Shown piece by piece: positions 30,135 to 41,641 of a stretch of DNA of 64,000 nucleotides. Both the position numbers and the translations under genes were made by a program. Under the pieces are notes generated by a model. The model was given only the letters and a program-made list of their open reading frames with translations, did not search any database and had not been told where the DNA came from. Position 1 is the stretch's first letter; every line of letters begins with the position of its first letter. Source of the DNA: Arion vulgaris (taxonomy: Eukaryota; Mollusca; Gastropoda; Stylommatophora; Arionidae); assembly GCA_020796225.1 (NCBI GenBank), contig CM036755.1:11799994-11863993 (forward strand), in the 5' to 3' direction.

Positions 30135-30230
30135 CTGTGTGTAGACTCAGATGTCAAAATGGCGGGAAGTGTGTTGGACCAGATGCCTGTCAGTGCCAGG
30201 ATGGATTTACAGGACCTGGTTGCATAAACC
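30135..30230 (+). CDS. Exon 12, short EGF module
   Basis: Acceptor AAAAAG|CT (poor pyrimidine tract) and donor C|GTAGGC; 32 codons, phase 1 to 1. Starts P-V-C; pattern C-x3-C-x5-C-x5-C-x-C-x8-C with N-G-G-K-C and G-F-T-G. Confidence 0.88.
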
Positions 30231-30319
30231 GTAGGCTTTGTTATAGTTTGTTTCAACCCTTCTTTCCATTTTCATGACCATTTTCTACTCACTGTTTTTC
30301 TTCTTTTTCCCTTCATAAT

Positions 30320-30726
30320 CTCTCTTTGTATCTCTCTTTGTATCTCTCTTTGTATCTCTCTTTGTATCTCTCTTTGTATCTCTCTTTGTATCTCTCTTTG
30401 TATCTCTCTTTGTATCTCTCTTTGTATCTCTCTTTGTATCTCTCTTTGTATCTCTCTTTGTATCTCTCTTTGTATCTCTCTTTGTATCTCTCTTTGTATC
30501 TCTCTTTGTATCTCTCTTTGTATCTCTCTTTGTATCTCTCTTTGTATCTCTCTTTGTATCTCTCTTTGTATTTTCTTTATTTTCTTGTATCTCTCTTTGT
30601 ATCTCTCTTTGTATCTCTCTTTGTATCTCTCTTTGTATCTCTCTTTGTATCTCTCTTCGTATCTCTCTTCGTATCTCTCTTTGTATCTCTCTTTGTATCT
30701 CTCTTTGTATCTCTCTTTGTATCAGT
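30320..30726. repeat. 12-bp minisatellite, about 34 copies
   Basis: Unit tctctttgtatc, with one disrupted patch (ttttctttattttctt at about 30570). Encodes a fake L-Y-L-S repeat ORF. Confidence 0.95.
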
Positions 30727-31410
30727 GTTATTTTCTGTTCTACTTCATGTTTACATAATCTCTCTTCGTATCAGTGTTATTTTCTGTTCTACTTCATGTT
30801 TACATTATCTCTCTTCGTATCAGTGTTATTTTCTGTTCTACTTCATGTTTACATTATCTCTCTTCGTATCAGTGTTATTTTCTGCTCTACTTCATGTTTA
30901 CATAATCTCTCTTCGTATCAGTGTTATTTTCTGTTCTACTTCATGTTTACATAATCTCTCTTCGTATCAGTGTTATTTTCTGCTCTACTTCATGTTTACA
31001 TAATCTCTCTTTGTATCAGTGTTATTTTCTGCTCTACTTCATGTTTACAAAATCTCTCTTTGTATCAGTGTTATTTTCTGTTCTACTTCATGTTTACATA
31101 ATCACTCTTCGTATCAGTGTTATTTTCTGCTCTACTTCATGTTTACATAATCTCTCTTCGTATCAGTGTTATTTTCTGCTCTACTTCATGTTTACATAAT
31201 CTCTCTTCGTATCAGTGTTATTTTCTGCTCTACTTCATATTTACATAATCTCTCTTTGTATCAGTGTTTTTTTTCTGTTCTACTTCATGTTTACATAATC
31301 ACTCTTTGTATCAGTGTTATTTTCTGCTCTACTTCATGTTTACATAATCTCTCTTCGTATCAGTGTTATTTTCTGCTCTACTTCATGTTTACAAAATCTC
31401 TCTTTTCTTC
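30726..31410. repeat. 49-bp minisatellite, about 14 copies
   Basis: Unit cagtgttattttctgctcta + cttcatgtttacataatctc + tcttcgtat; the end of the unit resembles the preceding 12-bp unit, so the two arrays are probably related. Confidence 0.93.
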
Positions 31411-31429
31411 ACTGTCTTTTTGTGTGGCG

Positions 31430-31570
31430 GTACAGCTGTTTCATTCTAGAATTAATTAACAACAGTCAGGAGACAGTTGTTAGCATTTCGTGTGATTTTG
31501 GTTGGCACACGGACGGAGAAATTATGGGATGACCCGTTGCACTGAAGTTGGAACCGTACATATGAACATA
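31430..31570 (+). repeat. Interspersed repeat shared with 18385-18560
   Basis: Same ordered blocks as the intron 7 copy. Unassigned family. Confidence 0.7.
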
Positions 31571-31589
31571 TGGACTAGTCTTTTTTTCA

Positions 31590-32060
31590 TCATCGTTTTC
31601 AAGATCTCTTTCCTCTTCACTGGTTTCCACATTTTATTCATCTTTTTGTCCTCGCTGGTTTCCTTTTCCTGTTTTCATAATTTTTTTCCTTACTGTTCTC
31701 CTTCTACTCCATGTTTTCCTCTCTTTCTCCTTAATTTTCTCATTCTTCTCCCTTTTTCATATTCTCTTTTCTCCTCACGGTTCTCCTTTTTTTCCTGCTT
31801 TCAACATTGTTTTCTCTTGACTATTCTCATCCTTCTCCTGCGGTCGTAATCTCTTTTCTATTCACTGTTCACCTCCTTCTCCCTGTTTTCATAATCTCTT
31901 TTCTCTTCACTGTTCTCCTCCTTGCTGTTTTCATAATCTCTTTTCTCATCACTGTTCTCCTTCCTGTTTTCATAATCTCTTTTGCCTCATTACTTTTCCC
32001 CTCACTTTTTGTCATAACTTTGTCATCTTCTTCCCCCTTCCTTCAATTCTTCATCATCTC
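31590..32060. repeat. Degenerate CT-rich repeat
   Basis: Diverged units of about 35 bp around ttttcataatctcttttctc and cactgttctcctcc; strongly pyrimidine-biased. Confidence 0.7.
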
Positions 32061-32477
32061 TCGTCAGGGACATATAGTGGATGCAGGGGACAAGGAGATA
32101 AATGACTTTTCTGTTATCTTCTATTAAATACTAGATAGAATTACGTAGGTGCTTGGTATCTTTCAACCATTTAAAAGTGCTGACCCAAGAACCTATATGC
32201 TGTATCACCAGCTTCAATTCAGAATTGTTCTCTATATCAAGAAGTTAAGAGTTTTTTATTTTCAGATGAGTAGTTGTTGTTGAACCCCCCAGGAATGATG
32301 GGTTCCCCTTTTTCCTATATTTGAGTGGGGGAGAATACATGGCTTTCTTGCAGACCCAGAATACTCCAACATGTAGGCATGTAGTGCTAGGCTTAGTGTT
32401 GCAGGAACTTCTTCTTAAAGAAAAGTGTATTGGTAACCACTTCAGTACCCCATCGTGCTAGACGCTTTAGAAATATC

Positions 32478-32762
32478 GTGCATTGACCAGACTGGACAAT
32501 CTTCAGGCAAGTAGACAAGGGTATCACTCATTGACCAGACTGGACAATCTTCAGGCAAGTAGACAAGGGTATCACTCATTGACCAGACTGGGACATCTTC
32601 AGCCAAGTAGACAAGGGTATCACTCATTGACCAGACTGGATAATCTTCAGCCAAGTAGACAAGGGTATCACTCACTGACCAGACTGGACAATCTTCACAT
32701 AAGTAGACAAGGGTATCACTCATTGACCAGACTGGACAATCTTCACATAAGTAAACAAGGAA
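32478..32762. repeat. 48-bp minisatellite, 6 copies
   Basis: Unit cattgaccagactggacaat + cttcaggcaagtagacaagg + gtatcact; the aggcaa/agccaa/acataa variants occur in neighbouring pairs. Confidence 0.93.
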
Positions 32763-33159
32763 TCGAACATATCAGGATGTGAATTCATGTCAATTTAGGC
32801 AATAATATCACATTATAACCATACATGTATTTGATAGGAATGCTGAAAGGAAGAAAAGAAGGAGACGACCAATAAATCTCTCGTAAAGATAAGTTGTAGA
32901 AAAAGTCGGAGAAATTTAAGTCTCATGAACAGACCTGAAGAAGATGGGCAGAAAAGAATTTGATGGAGAACCACATTTGTAGCGCTTTGGTGACCCTGGT
33001 TTAATTCCTGGCAAGGCCAAAGAGTTTTTTTCTATCGGGGCATAAAGAAAAAATCATAACCTGTATAGTTTTGCAGCGACTGCACTAGCCAGGCAGCCAT
33101 TAAGTTCCCCATGCTCATGTCCCCCCGTACTACACTGCCCTAAAAAGTGGTCTATAAAA

Positions 33160-33260
33160 GTGCATGTAATCAATGCGGTAGCGCTCATTTCTGTGATATA
33201 AGCCAGTCTCAGACACTGGAACGAGTCCAATAATTATGAGTTATGTTTGGACATGTCAGA
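33160..33260 (+). other. Possible tRNA-like SINE remnant
   Basis: aatgcggtagcgctcatttc looks like an A-box region, but no good B-box follows; weak. Confidence 0.3.
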
Positions 33261-33274
33261 CAGTGTCGTCATTG

Positions 33275-33278
<4 letters not shown>

Positions 33279-33317
<39 letters not shown>
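33279..33317. repeat. (GA)n microsatellite
   Basis: Perfect agagag run of about 39 bases. Confidence 0.95.
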
Positions 33318-33322
<5 letters not shown>

Positions 33323-33611
33323 GATATACTAATCAACTTCTCATGGATACGGTGAGCAAGGGAACTTTGAGATGTTTCCTGCCACAGAGGACGGAGCACG
33401 CATGGGAATGCCTAATATGACTTGACATTGATCAAATAACATAAGTCTCACCCAAAACCTGCAGAAAATTGTCATACTTAAGCTCTTTTTGAGCAGTTCT
33501 TTTCTCCTCCAATAACTATCGTGATTGTTGTATTTGTTGTTGTTTGATATAACTTTATGTTCCAGCTAGACTACTTTCACTTGTTGATATCTTTGTCTTC
33601 TGTTTGTCCAG

Positions 33612-33734
33612 CTGTTTGTAGTTTCCAATGCCTCAATGGAGGTATGTGTGTCAGGCCTAATATCTGTCAGTGCCCTTCCGAGTATGATGGCAGACAGTGT
33701 CAGCAGAGGAAGAAAGCTACACATGACAGTCTGT
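33612..33734 (+). CDS. Exon 13, short EGF module with linker
   Basis: Acceptor GTCCAG|CT and donor T|GTGAGT; 41 codons, phase 1 to 1. P-V-C start, same cysteine spacing as exon 12, then a hydrophilic linker [11 protein letters not shown] before the next module. A basic R-K-K in the linker might be a protease site (inference). Confidence 0.9.
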
Positions 33735-34186
33735 GTGAGTATAGCACAATTAGTTACACAATTATCATGTGTTTTTTTGTGCCAGTTCATGCAGGCATAC
33801 AGGTGTAAGGAGAAATGAACGCGTCGATAGGCATGCAGGTGTTAGGGGAATTAATGTACCGATAGTCTGACAGGTATGTTTGCTGTAAGATCGGCTGAGC
33901 AATGGACCAGGCTGATATTCTAAATTCTCTAAGGGAGAGAGTCCATGATTCAAGTAATAGTGGTAAATCTACAACCAGAACCAGACCTGCAAGCATACCA
34001 AGTCAAATTGAGGTGTAAGTAGAACAGAGCACTATACTGGTAGCCAAAGAAGAATAGTAAACCAACAAAGAACCGTTGTCGTTAGTCGCCACACGCTGAG
34101 AGACATACTGAGGAGATTGGGGCACTTATGGACTAATTTGTTCGATGTGCAGTGATAATGATCTGATGACTAAAATAAAACTAGTT

Positions 34187-37100
34187 CAATCAATCAAGTG
34201 CCATGCCTGCCGGCGTAGGCGATCATGTCTCTCCACAACTCTCTTTGCTTGGTGCATGTAATCAGTTCTGACGTCGATATTTTGTCGAACCATGATGTCA
34301 GGCCATCTAACATCTTCTCCCTCTGTCTTCCACGATCTCTCCTTCCCTGAATTTTACCTGTAGTCACCAAATGTTCTAAACCTTCTCTTCGCATTATATG
34401 CCCGAAGAACCTTGATTGTCGGATTCTTATTCTTTTGATAAGGTTTCTTTGTGTGCAGACCTGATTTAAAACCTCAACGTTTGTTTTCTTTGCTGTCCAT
34501 GGAATTCTCAACATTCTTCTGTAAAACCACATCTCTGTGGCTTCCAATGATCGTATTGATTGTTTGTTCAGTGTCCATGATTCGCTGCCATACATCAGAA
34601 TTGGTTCAATATAGCATTGGAGTATTCGTTTTCGCAGTGTCATTGGTAGTGAGTTCACGCATAGTGTGTTCTTCATTTTCATAAAAGCTGCTTTCGTTTG
34701 AGCTATTCTACTCCTAATCTCTGTTGTACATCTTCCATCTGGTGTTAAGAATGTTCCTAGATACTTGAATCGATGGACTTGTTTCAGTGTTGTGTTATTT
34801 ATTTTGATATTGCATGTTGGTGTTTCTTGTTTCTTGGAGACAACCATAACCTCTGTTTTCTTTATATTCATGCTTAATCCTTTCTTTTCACTTTCTCTCA
34901 CTAGTATGTCTATCAAGTCTTGCAGATCGTGTTCATTTGTAGCCATGAGAATTGTGTCATCAGCGTATCTTAGGTTGTTTATGTTTTGTCCACCGACTGC
35001 TATTCCTGTCTTTTCTTCTATAGATCTCATAATGTTTTCGCTATATAAGTTGAATAGGTCTGGTGAGAGTACGCACCCTTGTCGTACTCCTAACTGTATC
35101 GCCTGATAGATTCCAATCTTACTCTCTAGTCTAATGGCTGCGGTTTGTTGCCAGTACAAATTCTTGATCAGTCTAAGATCTTTACCATCAATATTTATAC
35201 TTTCTAACATGCTGATTATTTCTCCATGTTTTACTTTATCGAAAGCTTTTGCGTAGTCTATGAAACATAGGTATAAGTCCAACTTCATTTCTATTGATCT
35301 TTCCATTATTGTTCTTATTGTATATATTGCGTTGTTTGTTCCTCTGCGTTCAACAAAGCCACATTGTTCTTCCTTAACTTCTGGTCTTATTTTGTTTCGT
35401 ACCCTTCTCATAATAATGCTGAAAAGTAGTTTTGTTACGTGACTCATGAGGCTGATTGTGCGGTGTTCTTCGCATTCTATCGTTCCTGCTTTCTTTGGTA
35501 GTGCTATAAAAATGGATTGTCGTAAATCTTTGGGTACATATCCAGTGTTGTAGATGTCATTGAATAATTTTGTTAAAACGCCTATGCCCAATTCGCCTGT
35601 TGCTTCTATTTCTTCTGTTGTTATGTTGTCTGGTCCTGGGGTTTTCCTTTTTTCGTGTGTCTTATGGCATTGATAACTTCTGATGGAAGTATTTGTGGTC
35701 CTTCATGGTTGTAATTGATGTTTATTTCTTGTCTGTTATCACTGTATAAGTCCTTAATGTACTCTGTCCATCTTTCTATTTTCTTGTCTGTTTCCATCAG
35801 GATATCTCCCTGCTTTGATTTTAAACATCCAGTAGTTGTACGTTTACGTCTGCCAAGTAAGTCGTCTACGTTTTCGTATATTGATTTGGGGTTTTCTTTG
35901 TGTTCTGTTTCGATCTGTTTGCATTTTTCATTTAGCCATTCTTCTTTTGCTGTTTTACATTTTTGTCTTATCTCTTTATTGATTCGATCATATTCTACTT
36001 TATTATGTTTGTTTTTCCTTCTATTTTCCATTAATTCCAAAATGTCTTCCGTCATCCATTTCTTTTTTGATCCGTTGACATGTTGTGTGGGTTAGTTCCT
36101 TTGACGTTTGTTGGATTGATTCTTTAAGCATCTGCCATTGTTCTTCTATTGTTTCTATTTTTTCCATAGCGTTATATCTGTTTTGTATAATGCGTTTAAA
36201 TGAGTCTTTCACTTTTGTGTCAGTCTTGAGTGTTGATGAGTTCGATATGATGTTTCTTGCGCTCCTCTTTATCTTCTTCAGTTTTATTCTTACTTTTCCT
36301 ATCAGTAGTGCATGGTCACTGTCGCAATCTGCACCTGGTCTTGTTTTTATATTTAGCAGTCCATTTCGAAATCGTTTATTTATCATAATATAGTCAATTT
36401 GATTATGTGTGTTGTTATCTGGACTTCTCCATGTCCATAGTCTTCTCGGATGATGTTTAAACCAAGTGTTGCCAATTATCATGTTGTTTATTGTTGCCCA
36501 TTCTATAAGTGTGTTCCCCTATCGTTTTTCTCTCCTAGGCCACATCCTCCAGTTGTCTCGTCTACCTTTTCAGAGCCTACCTTAGCATTGAAGTCACCCA
36601 TTACAATTGTCACTTCATGAGCCTTGCACTGTTTTATAGCTATTTGTAACTGGTTGTAGAAATCATCTAGTTCTTCTTCTGTACTATCTGTTGTTGGTGC
36701 GTATATCTGTATGATGTTGATATCTACTGGTGTACCCTGTAGTTTTAATAGCATTACTCTCTCTGATATTGTCCAGAATCCTTTCACCATTTTTGCTCTC
36801 TCGTCATCTAATATTATGCCTACTCCTTTTGTGTGATTGTTTCCTCCTGAATATATTATTCTAAAGTTGTCTGAATACATTTCTCCTGCACCTATCCATC
36901 TCATTTCACTTATTCCTAATATGTTAAGTCCTGTTCTTGTCATTTCTTGCTTGATGTTTTCTAGTTTACCACTTTGTGCTAGAGTTCGAACGTTCCATGT
37001 TCCGATATTTAAGAGTTGTTTTCTATCGGTGTTGTTTTGTTGGTCTGGTTTCATTTCGTTGTTACCGATACGGTTGTGTTGAGACATGAATTTACTAGGG

Positions 37101-37532
37101 ATAATTACGACGGTAGGTTCCTCTTGCTTTCCGTCGGGCAGTGACTATACTAGCCGGGGATCGTAGCCATTGTCTCTAATTGAGATCATCTGCCTACCAT
37201 CTCGGAATAGAGACCATAACTGACATTAATTGTCAGCTGCTCTCACATTCCATTCGCCACCTGCTTCCATGGCTTCAGTTGACCTAGTTCACAAGTTACC
37301 GGGAGAACACCGTGTTGTCGTGTCGCTCGAACTGATAAATGTGTCCATTTCTCGAGAGATCCCGTTGACCCGATGTGGTGAATGTTTTCAAATGAAACAT
37401 TTCATGAAAGCTAGACTAACTAAATATCCTTTCTTCCGAAATACACATCAAATCCACTGAAAAACCAAGAAATAAACCACAATCCAGCACGCACTATCCG
37501 ACTGCACGTCTTATCGCCGCCATATTGAACAC
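34187..37532 (-). mobile_element. RTE-clade LINE, near full length (3346 bp), 11-bp target-site duplication
   Basis: Flanked by taaaactagtt at 34176-34186 and 37533-37543. On the minus strand it has about 445 bp of 5' sequence, endonuclease, reverse transcriptase, a stop right at the 3' end and a short TTGATTGATTG tail. The compact layout, the missing long 3' UTR and the [10 protein letters not shown] motif fit RTE/BovB-type elements. Truncated relatives: 26255-26586, 29550-30025 and 56877-57376. Confidence 0.95.
34194..37087 (-). pseudogene. RTE endonuclease/reverse transcriptase ORF with three frame breaks
   Basis: On the minus strand, N to C: AP endonuclease with G-T-W-N-V-R-T-L (about 36990), I-S-E-M-R-W, M-G-D-F-N-A-K-V-G (about 36600), N-Q-I-D-Y-I-M-I (about 36400) and S-D-H-A-L-L (about 36320). 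Next a linker with G-P-D-N-I (about 35625). The RT has [12 protein letters not shown] (about 35260), [14 protein letters not shown] (about 35080), R-Y-A-D-D-T (about 34960) and the thumb/C-terminal L-M-Y-G-S-E-S-W-T and F-F-G-H-I-M-R. The frame changes near 36508, 36065 and 35640, each by about one base; the last two are next to short homopolymers. Catalytic motifs are otherwise intact, so the copy is young, or the breaks are assembly errors. Confidence 0.93.
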
Positions 37533-37639
37533 TAAAACTAGTTACAATTTTAAAAATATATATCTTTTTAGTTTAGTTTAATTGTCGGATGATCATCACT
37601 TCACATCGAACCAATTAGTATACTATCTTATTGACATGC

Positions 37640-37900
37640 ACAGGGAATAGTGTAGTTGGTTAGCACACTGCTTCTCAGGGCTGGGTTCAATTTTGCAATG
37701 GGAGTGGAATTATTTCCGACCGTAATGGCTCAACTCAGTCTCATCGGACAGCATAAAAACATTAGAAAGTAAAGGCGACTGGTGTGATGTTGACGACATC
37801 AACAAATGTGTGCCAATGGTCAATAAATGGTCAGTGAAAAATACAGGCCTAACAATCTATTCCCTAATGTACCCCATGGTATGAAAAACAGGGATCCTTT
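37640..37900 (+). mobile_element. tRNA-derived SINE
   Basis: gtgtagttggttagcacact (A-box-like) is followed by gggttcaattttgc (B-box-like), then gaaagtaaaggcgactggtg and aatgtgtgccaatggtcaat shared with 27480-27690. Confidence 0.75.
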
Positions 37901-37914
37901 ACTTTCTATTTTTA

Positions 37915-39590
37915 CTTGCATGCACAGTGAAGTTACTGGCATGCACAGTGAAGTTACTTGCATGCACAGTAAAGTTACTGGCATGCACAGTGAAGTACTG
38001 CATGCACAGTGAAGTTACTGGCATGCACAGTGAAGTTACTTGCATGCACAGTGAAGTTACTTGCATGCACAGTGAAGTTACTTGCATGCACAGTGAAGTT
38101 ACTTGCATGCACAGTGAAGTTACTTGCATGCACAGTGAAGTTACTTGCATGTACAGGAAAGTTACTTGCATGCACAGTGAAGTTACTTGCATGCACAGTG
38201 AAGTTACTTGAAAGAACAGTGAAGTTGCTTGCATGCACAGTGAAGTTACTTGCATGCACAGTGAAGTTACTTGCATGCACAATGAAGTTACTTGCATGCA
38301 TAGTGAAGTTACTTGAAAGAACAGTGAAGTTGCTTGCATGCACAGTGAAGTTACTTGCATGCACAGTGAAGTTACTTGAAAGCACAGTGAAGTTACTTGC
38401 AAGCACAGTAAAGTTACTTGCATGCACAGTGAAGTTACTTGCAAGCACAGTAAAGTTACTTGCATGCACAGTGAAGTTACTTGCATGCATAGTGAAGTTA
38501 CTTGCATGCACAGTAAAGTTACTTGCATGCACAGTGAAGTTACTTGCATGCACAGTGAAGTTACTTGCATGCACAGTGAAGTTACTTGCATGCACAGTGA
38601 AGTTACTTGCATGCATAGTGAAGTTACTTGCATGCACAGTGAAGTTACTTGCATGCACAGTGAAGTTACTTGAAAGAACAGTGAAGTTGCTTGCATGCAC
38701 AGTGAAGTTACTTGCATGCACAGTGAAGTTACTTGCATGCACAGTGAAGTTACTTGCATGCATAGTGAAGTTACTTGAAAGAACAGTGAAGTTGCTTGCA
38801 TGCACAGTGAAGTTACTTGCATGCACAGTGAAGTTACTTGAAAGCACAGTGAAGTTACTTGCAAGCACAGTAAAGTTACTTGCATGCACAGTGAAGTTAC
38901 TTGCATGCATAGTGAAGTTACTTGCATGCACAGTGAAGTTACTTGCATGCATAGTGAAGTTACTTGCATGCACAGTAAAGTTACTTGCATTCACAGTGAA
39001 GTTACTTGCATGCACAGTGAAGTTACTTGCATGCACAGTGAAGTTACTTGCATGCACAGTGAAGTTACTGGCATGCACAGTGAAGTTACTTGCATGCACA
39101 GTGAAGTTACTTGCATGCACAGTGAAGTTACTTGCATGCACAGTGAAGTTACTTGCATGCACAGTGAAGTTACTTGCATGCACAGTGAAGTTACTTGCAT
39201 GCACAGTGAAGTTACTTGCATGCACAGTGAAGTTACTTGCATGCACAGTGAAGTTACTTGCATGCACAGTGAAGTTACTTGCATGCACAGTGAAGTTACT
39301 TGCATGCACAGTGAAGTTACTTGCATGCACAGTGAAGTTACTTGCATGCACAGTGAAGTTACTTGCATGCACAGGGAAGTTACTTGCATGTACAGGGAAG
39401 TTACTTGCATGCACAGTGAAGTTACTTGCATGCATAGTGAAGTTATTTGCATGTACAGGGAAGTTACTTGCATGCACAGTGAAGTTACTTGCATGCACAG
39501 TGAAGTTACTTGCATGCACAGTGAAGTTACTTGCATGCACAGTGAAGTTACTTGCATGCACAGTGAAGTTACTTGCATGCACAGTGAAGG
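37915..39590. repeat. 21-bp minisatellite, about 80 copies, with 462-bp higher-order repeat
   Basis: Unit acttgcatgcacagtgaagt + t. The 7-codon period keeps all six frames open, creating spurious ORFs above 500 residues. Rare variants (aaagaacagt at 38211, 38316, 38673, 38778; aaagcacagt at 38379, 38841) recur exactly 462 bp apart, i.e. 22 units. The right end (38900-39360) is nearly homogeneous. Confidence 0.97.
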
Positions 39591-39595
39591 TATAA

Positions 39596-39741
39596 CCTTC
39601 TTCTTCTTTTCTGCGTTCGCCCGATATGAATTCAGGTATAGTCAGGGTGTGGTGCTTCTGGCTGATTTTTGTGTGAAGTTCTGCTTTCCTTTTTATCAGT
39701 GTCCCCCACCATACAGACTTGCCTTCTCCAACTTCAGAAGT
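39596..39741 (-). mobile_element. SINE B insertion, 146 bp, 11-bp target-site duplication
   Basis: Flanked by tgaaggtataa at 39585-39595 and 39742-39752. It inserted right at the end of the 21-bp array. The tail is at the left (cttcttctt), so it is on the minus strand. Confidence 0.88.
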
Positions 39742-40374
39742 TGAAGGTATAATAAGATTGGTAGAAAATATGTTTGGAATACAAGCTGGAGGAAGTAATT
39801 GATTTACTTTGCAAAATTAATTTCCTGGTCTTTAGTTTTATTGATTAACAATTCAGCGAGTAACGAAATTGTTTTGACAAGGATTAACAAAATAGCATAC
39901 AATGTATGAGAGTCACTCACAGTTTTCTGAATGAAGAATGCTCACAAGATCTCTAGGTCCGGGTACACACAGATTGGTTAGCAAACAATGCAGTTTAAGA
40001 GCAGGAGTGTTTACAGAATACATAAAACAGCTTTAGAAATTTACTGTCTTTTTTTCTCTCTTATTTCTGTTTTTATTTTATTATATTTTCTGAAGCAAAT
40101 CGTTAAATAGTGACCACGTGGACACTATATGTGTTCATTTTTAAAGTAGTCATTTTATTACTTCACGTTTTTTGAGAACCTTTACATTTGATATAATATT
40201 TCTCCTCTCACTGGTACCATATGACATATGTTATCATCTTCTTCTTTTTCTTCTATGCCATCTTTCTATCAGTTACTGTATCCCAACATCAGTAGTTTTA
40301 GCTTCTCACATCATTGAATCAATCAGATTCAGAAGTCTTACCAAAAAGAACAAATTCGAATTCGATCGCTCGTG

Positions 40375-40625
40375 TGTTGTCAGGGGTCACAAGGGGAGCA
40401 AAGAATAGTAACACAGCGACCTACAAGGCATGTCGTAAGAGGCTTCTTAGGTTGGGGCCTATGGAAGCTACCCTAGTAGATAACAAGCGTTGTTGAAAGT
40501 GGATGTGTTGGCCTACTTGTAGGCACATAACTGGAACAATATACAATCGCTCTTAGGCTCAGATCGTATACAAATCACAAAGAATGGTTTAACAAGCAGT
40601 AGATAGGGAGAGTACAACGAAGAAT
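40375..40625 (+). mobile_element. SINE A copy (plus strand)
   Basis: caaggggagcaaagaatagt, catgtcgtaagagg, ggcctacttgtaggca and caaatcacaaagaatggttt in SINE A order; the tail has decayed (gagagtacaacgaagaatta). Confidence 0.8.
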
Positions 40626-40755
40626 TAGATAAATTTTTGTCAGTTTCTAATATAAGATTTCCATTGTAAACAATAAATTTTTATCTTTAATCTTTATTTC
40701 TGTGTGACTCTACTTGTTCTATGTATCATCATTTACTTTGTCTTAGTCATTCCAG

Positions 40756-40848
40756 CATGTGAACCTCCTTGTTCCAATGAAGGCACATGTGTTGGAGTCA
40801 ACTTATGCAAATGCAGAAATGGATTCTCTGGGACACTATGCCAGAATG
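40756..40848 (+). CDS. Exon 14, short EGF module
   Basis: Acceptor TTCCAG|CA and donor G|GTAGGA; 31 codons, phase 1 to 1. Starts S-C-E-P-P-C, then N-E-G-T-C, N-L-C-K-C and G-F-S-G-T-L-C-Q-N. Confidence 0.92.
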
Positions 40849-40914
40849 GTAGGAAAAGTTCCTGAACGTTGAATGTTTTTGCTAATCTTTATTTCTGTTA
40901 TCCTTCTCTGGGTT

Positions 40915-41235
40915 TTTTTGACGATAGGCGTAGCAGGTTTAACTGATGATCGGTTTCCGAGATAGTGCAAACTCGGTCGCTTGATAAGCTGTTGTATTTT
41001 GGAGTTTTAAGATGTCTGTAACTCCATCAATCTATCTTTTTCTTTGTCTGCCCCTTCCTCTTGATGATTCCATTTTCAGGTTGTCCGCTCTTGCAACTGG
41101 TGTATTCGGGTTCAATCTCACTAAGTGGTCAAAACCATTTGAGTCTCTGTTTTTCAATGAATCTAACAGCAAGTGTTGTTTCGACTGTTCTTCTAATTGC
41201 ATAATTTTGCTAATGGAAAATTGATTTTCATAGAT
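40915..41235 (-). mobile_element. LINE RT C-terminal fragment (minus strand)
   Basis: The minus strand reads L-N-P-N-T-P-V-A-R-A-D-N-L-K-M, R-G-R-G-R-Q-R-K-R and the aactcggtcgcttgata 3' end shared with 13850-14420 and 16570-16950. Confidence 0.75.
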
Positions 41236-41641
41236 TGACAATAGACAATCTATTGACAATGAATTTCACTGGCCATAGATTGACTTTTATACTCCTCAAG
41301 GGAGCACATTCTGCACAAAAAATCCTCTAAGAGTAGATCCAGAAAAACCGGGAAGACGGATCTCGTCAGCATGAACTGCAACTGTCCAGAGAGCAAACTA
41401 AAAAAAAAGAAGTCAACATAAACAGAATGTGTGCGCCATTATTGGCAGGGAGAGACCCACAACTATACAACTAATTTAAAGAGATGTAACCTATTTCATT
41501 TATTCTGATTTAATAATTTTTTCCACACCATTTCAATGGTAGACCTAGTGCCCCTTTAATTTCTTGAAAAATTATTTATTAAATTGCTAGTAAAACATAA
41601 GTACAAGGTAAATTTTAGTTGCATACAGTAATAATATTATA

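Larger units (their letters stand above)
30231..33611 (+). other. Intron 12
   Basis: 3381 bp, GT...AG. The first half (30240-32060) is very pyrimidine-rich on the plus strand. Nothing recognised at 32070-32470 or 32770-33160. Confidence 0.85.
33735..40755 (+). other. Intron 13
   Basis: 7021 bp, GT...AG, the longest intron. Carries the RTE element, a tRNA-like SINE, the 21-bp array, SINE B and SINE A. Nothing recognised at 33735-34175 and 39755-40370. Confidence 0.85.

Noticed and set aside
31500..32127. Membrane-protein-like ORFs rich in F, L and S
   Set aside because: Hydrophobicity comes from translating a C/T-rich strand; no consistent start, and the sequence is a degenerate repeat.
34187..37532. 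Host endonuclease (CFDP2-like) gene
   Set aside because: The endonuclease is joined to an RT in one retroposed unit with a target-site duplication, so it is an RTE element, not a host gene.
37975..39595. Open frames of more than 500 codons on both strands
   Set aside because: They come only from the 21-bp period of a minisatellite; all six frames are open and there is no composition or domain signal of a protein.
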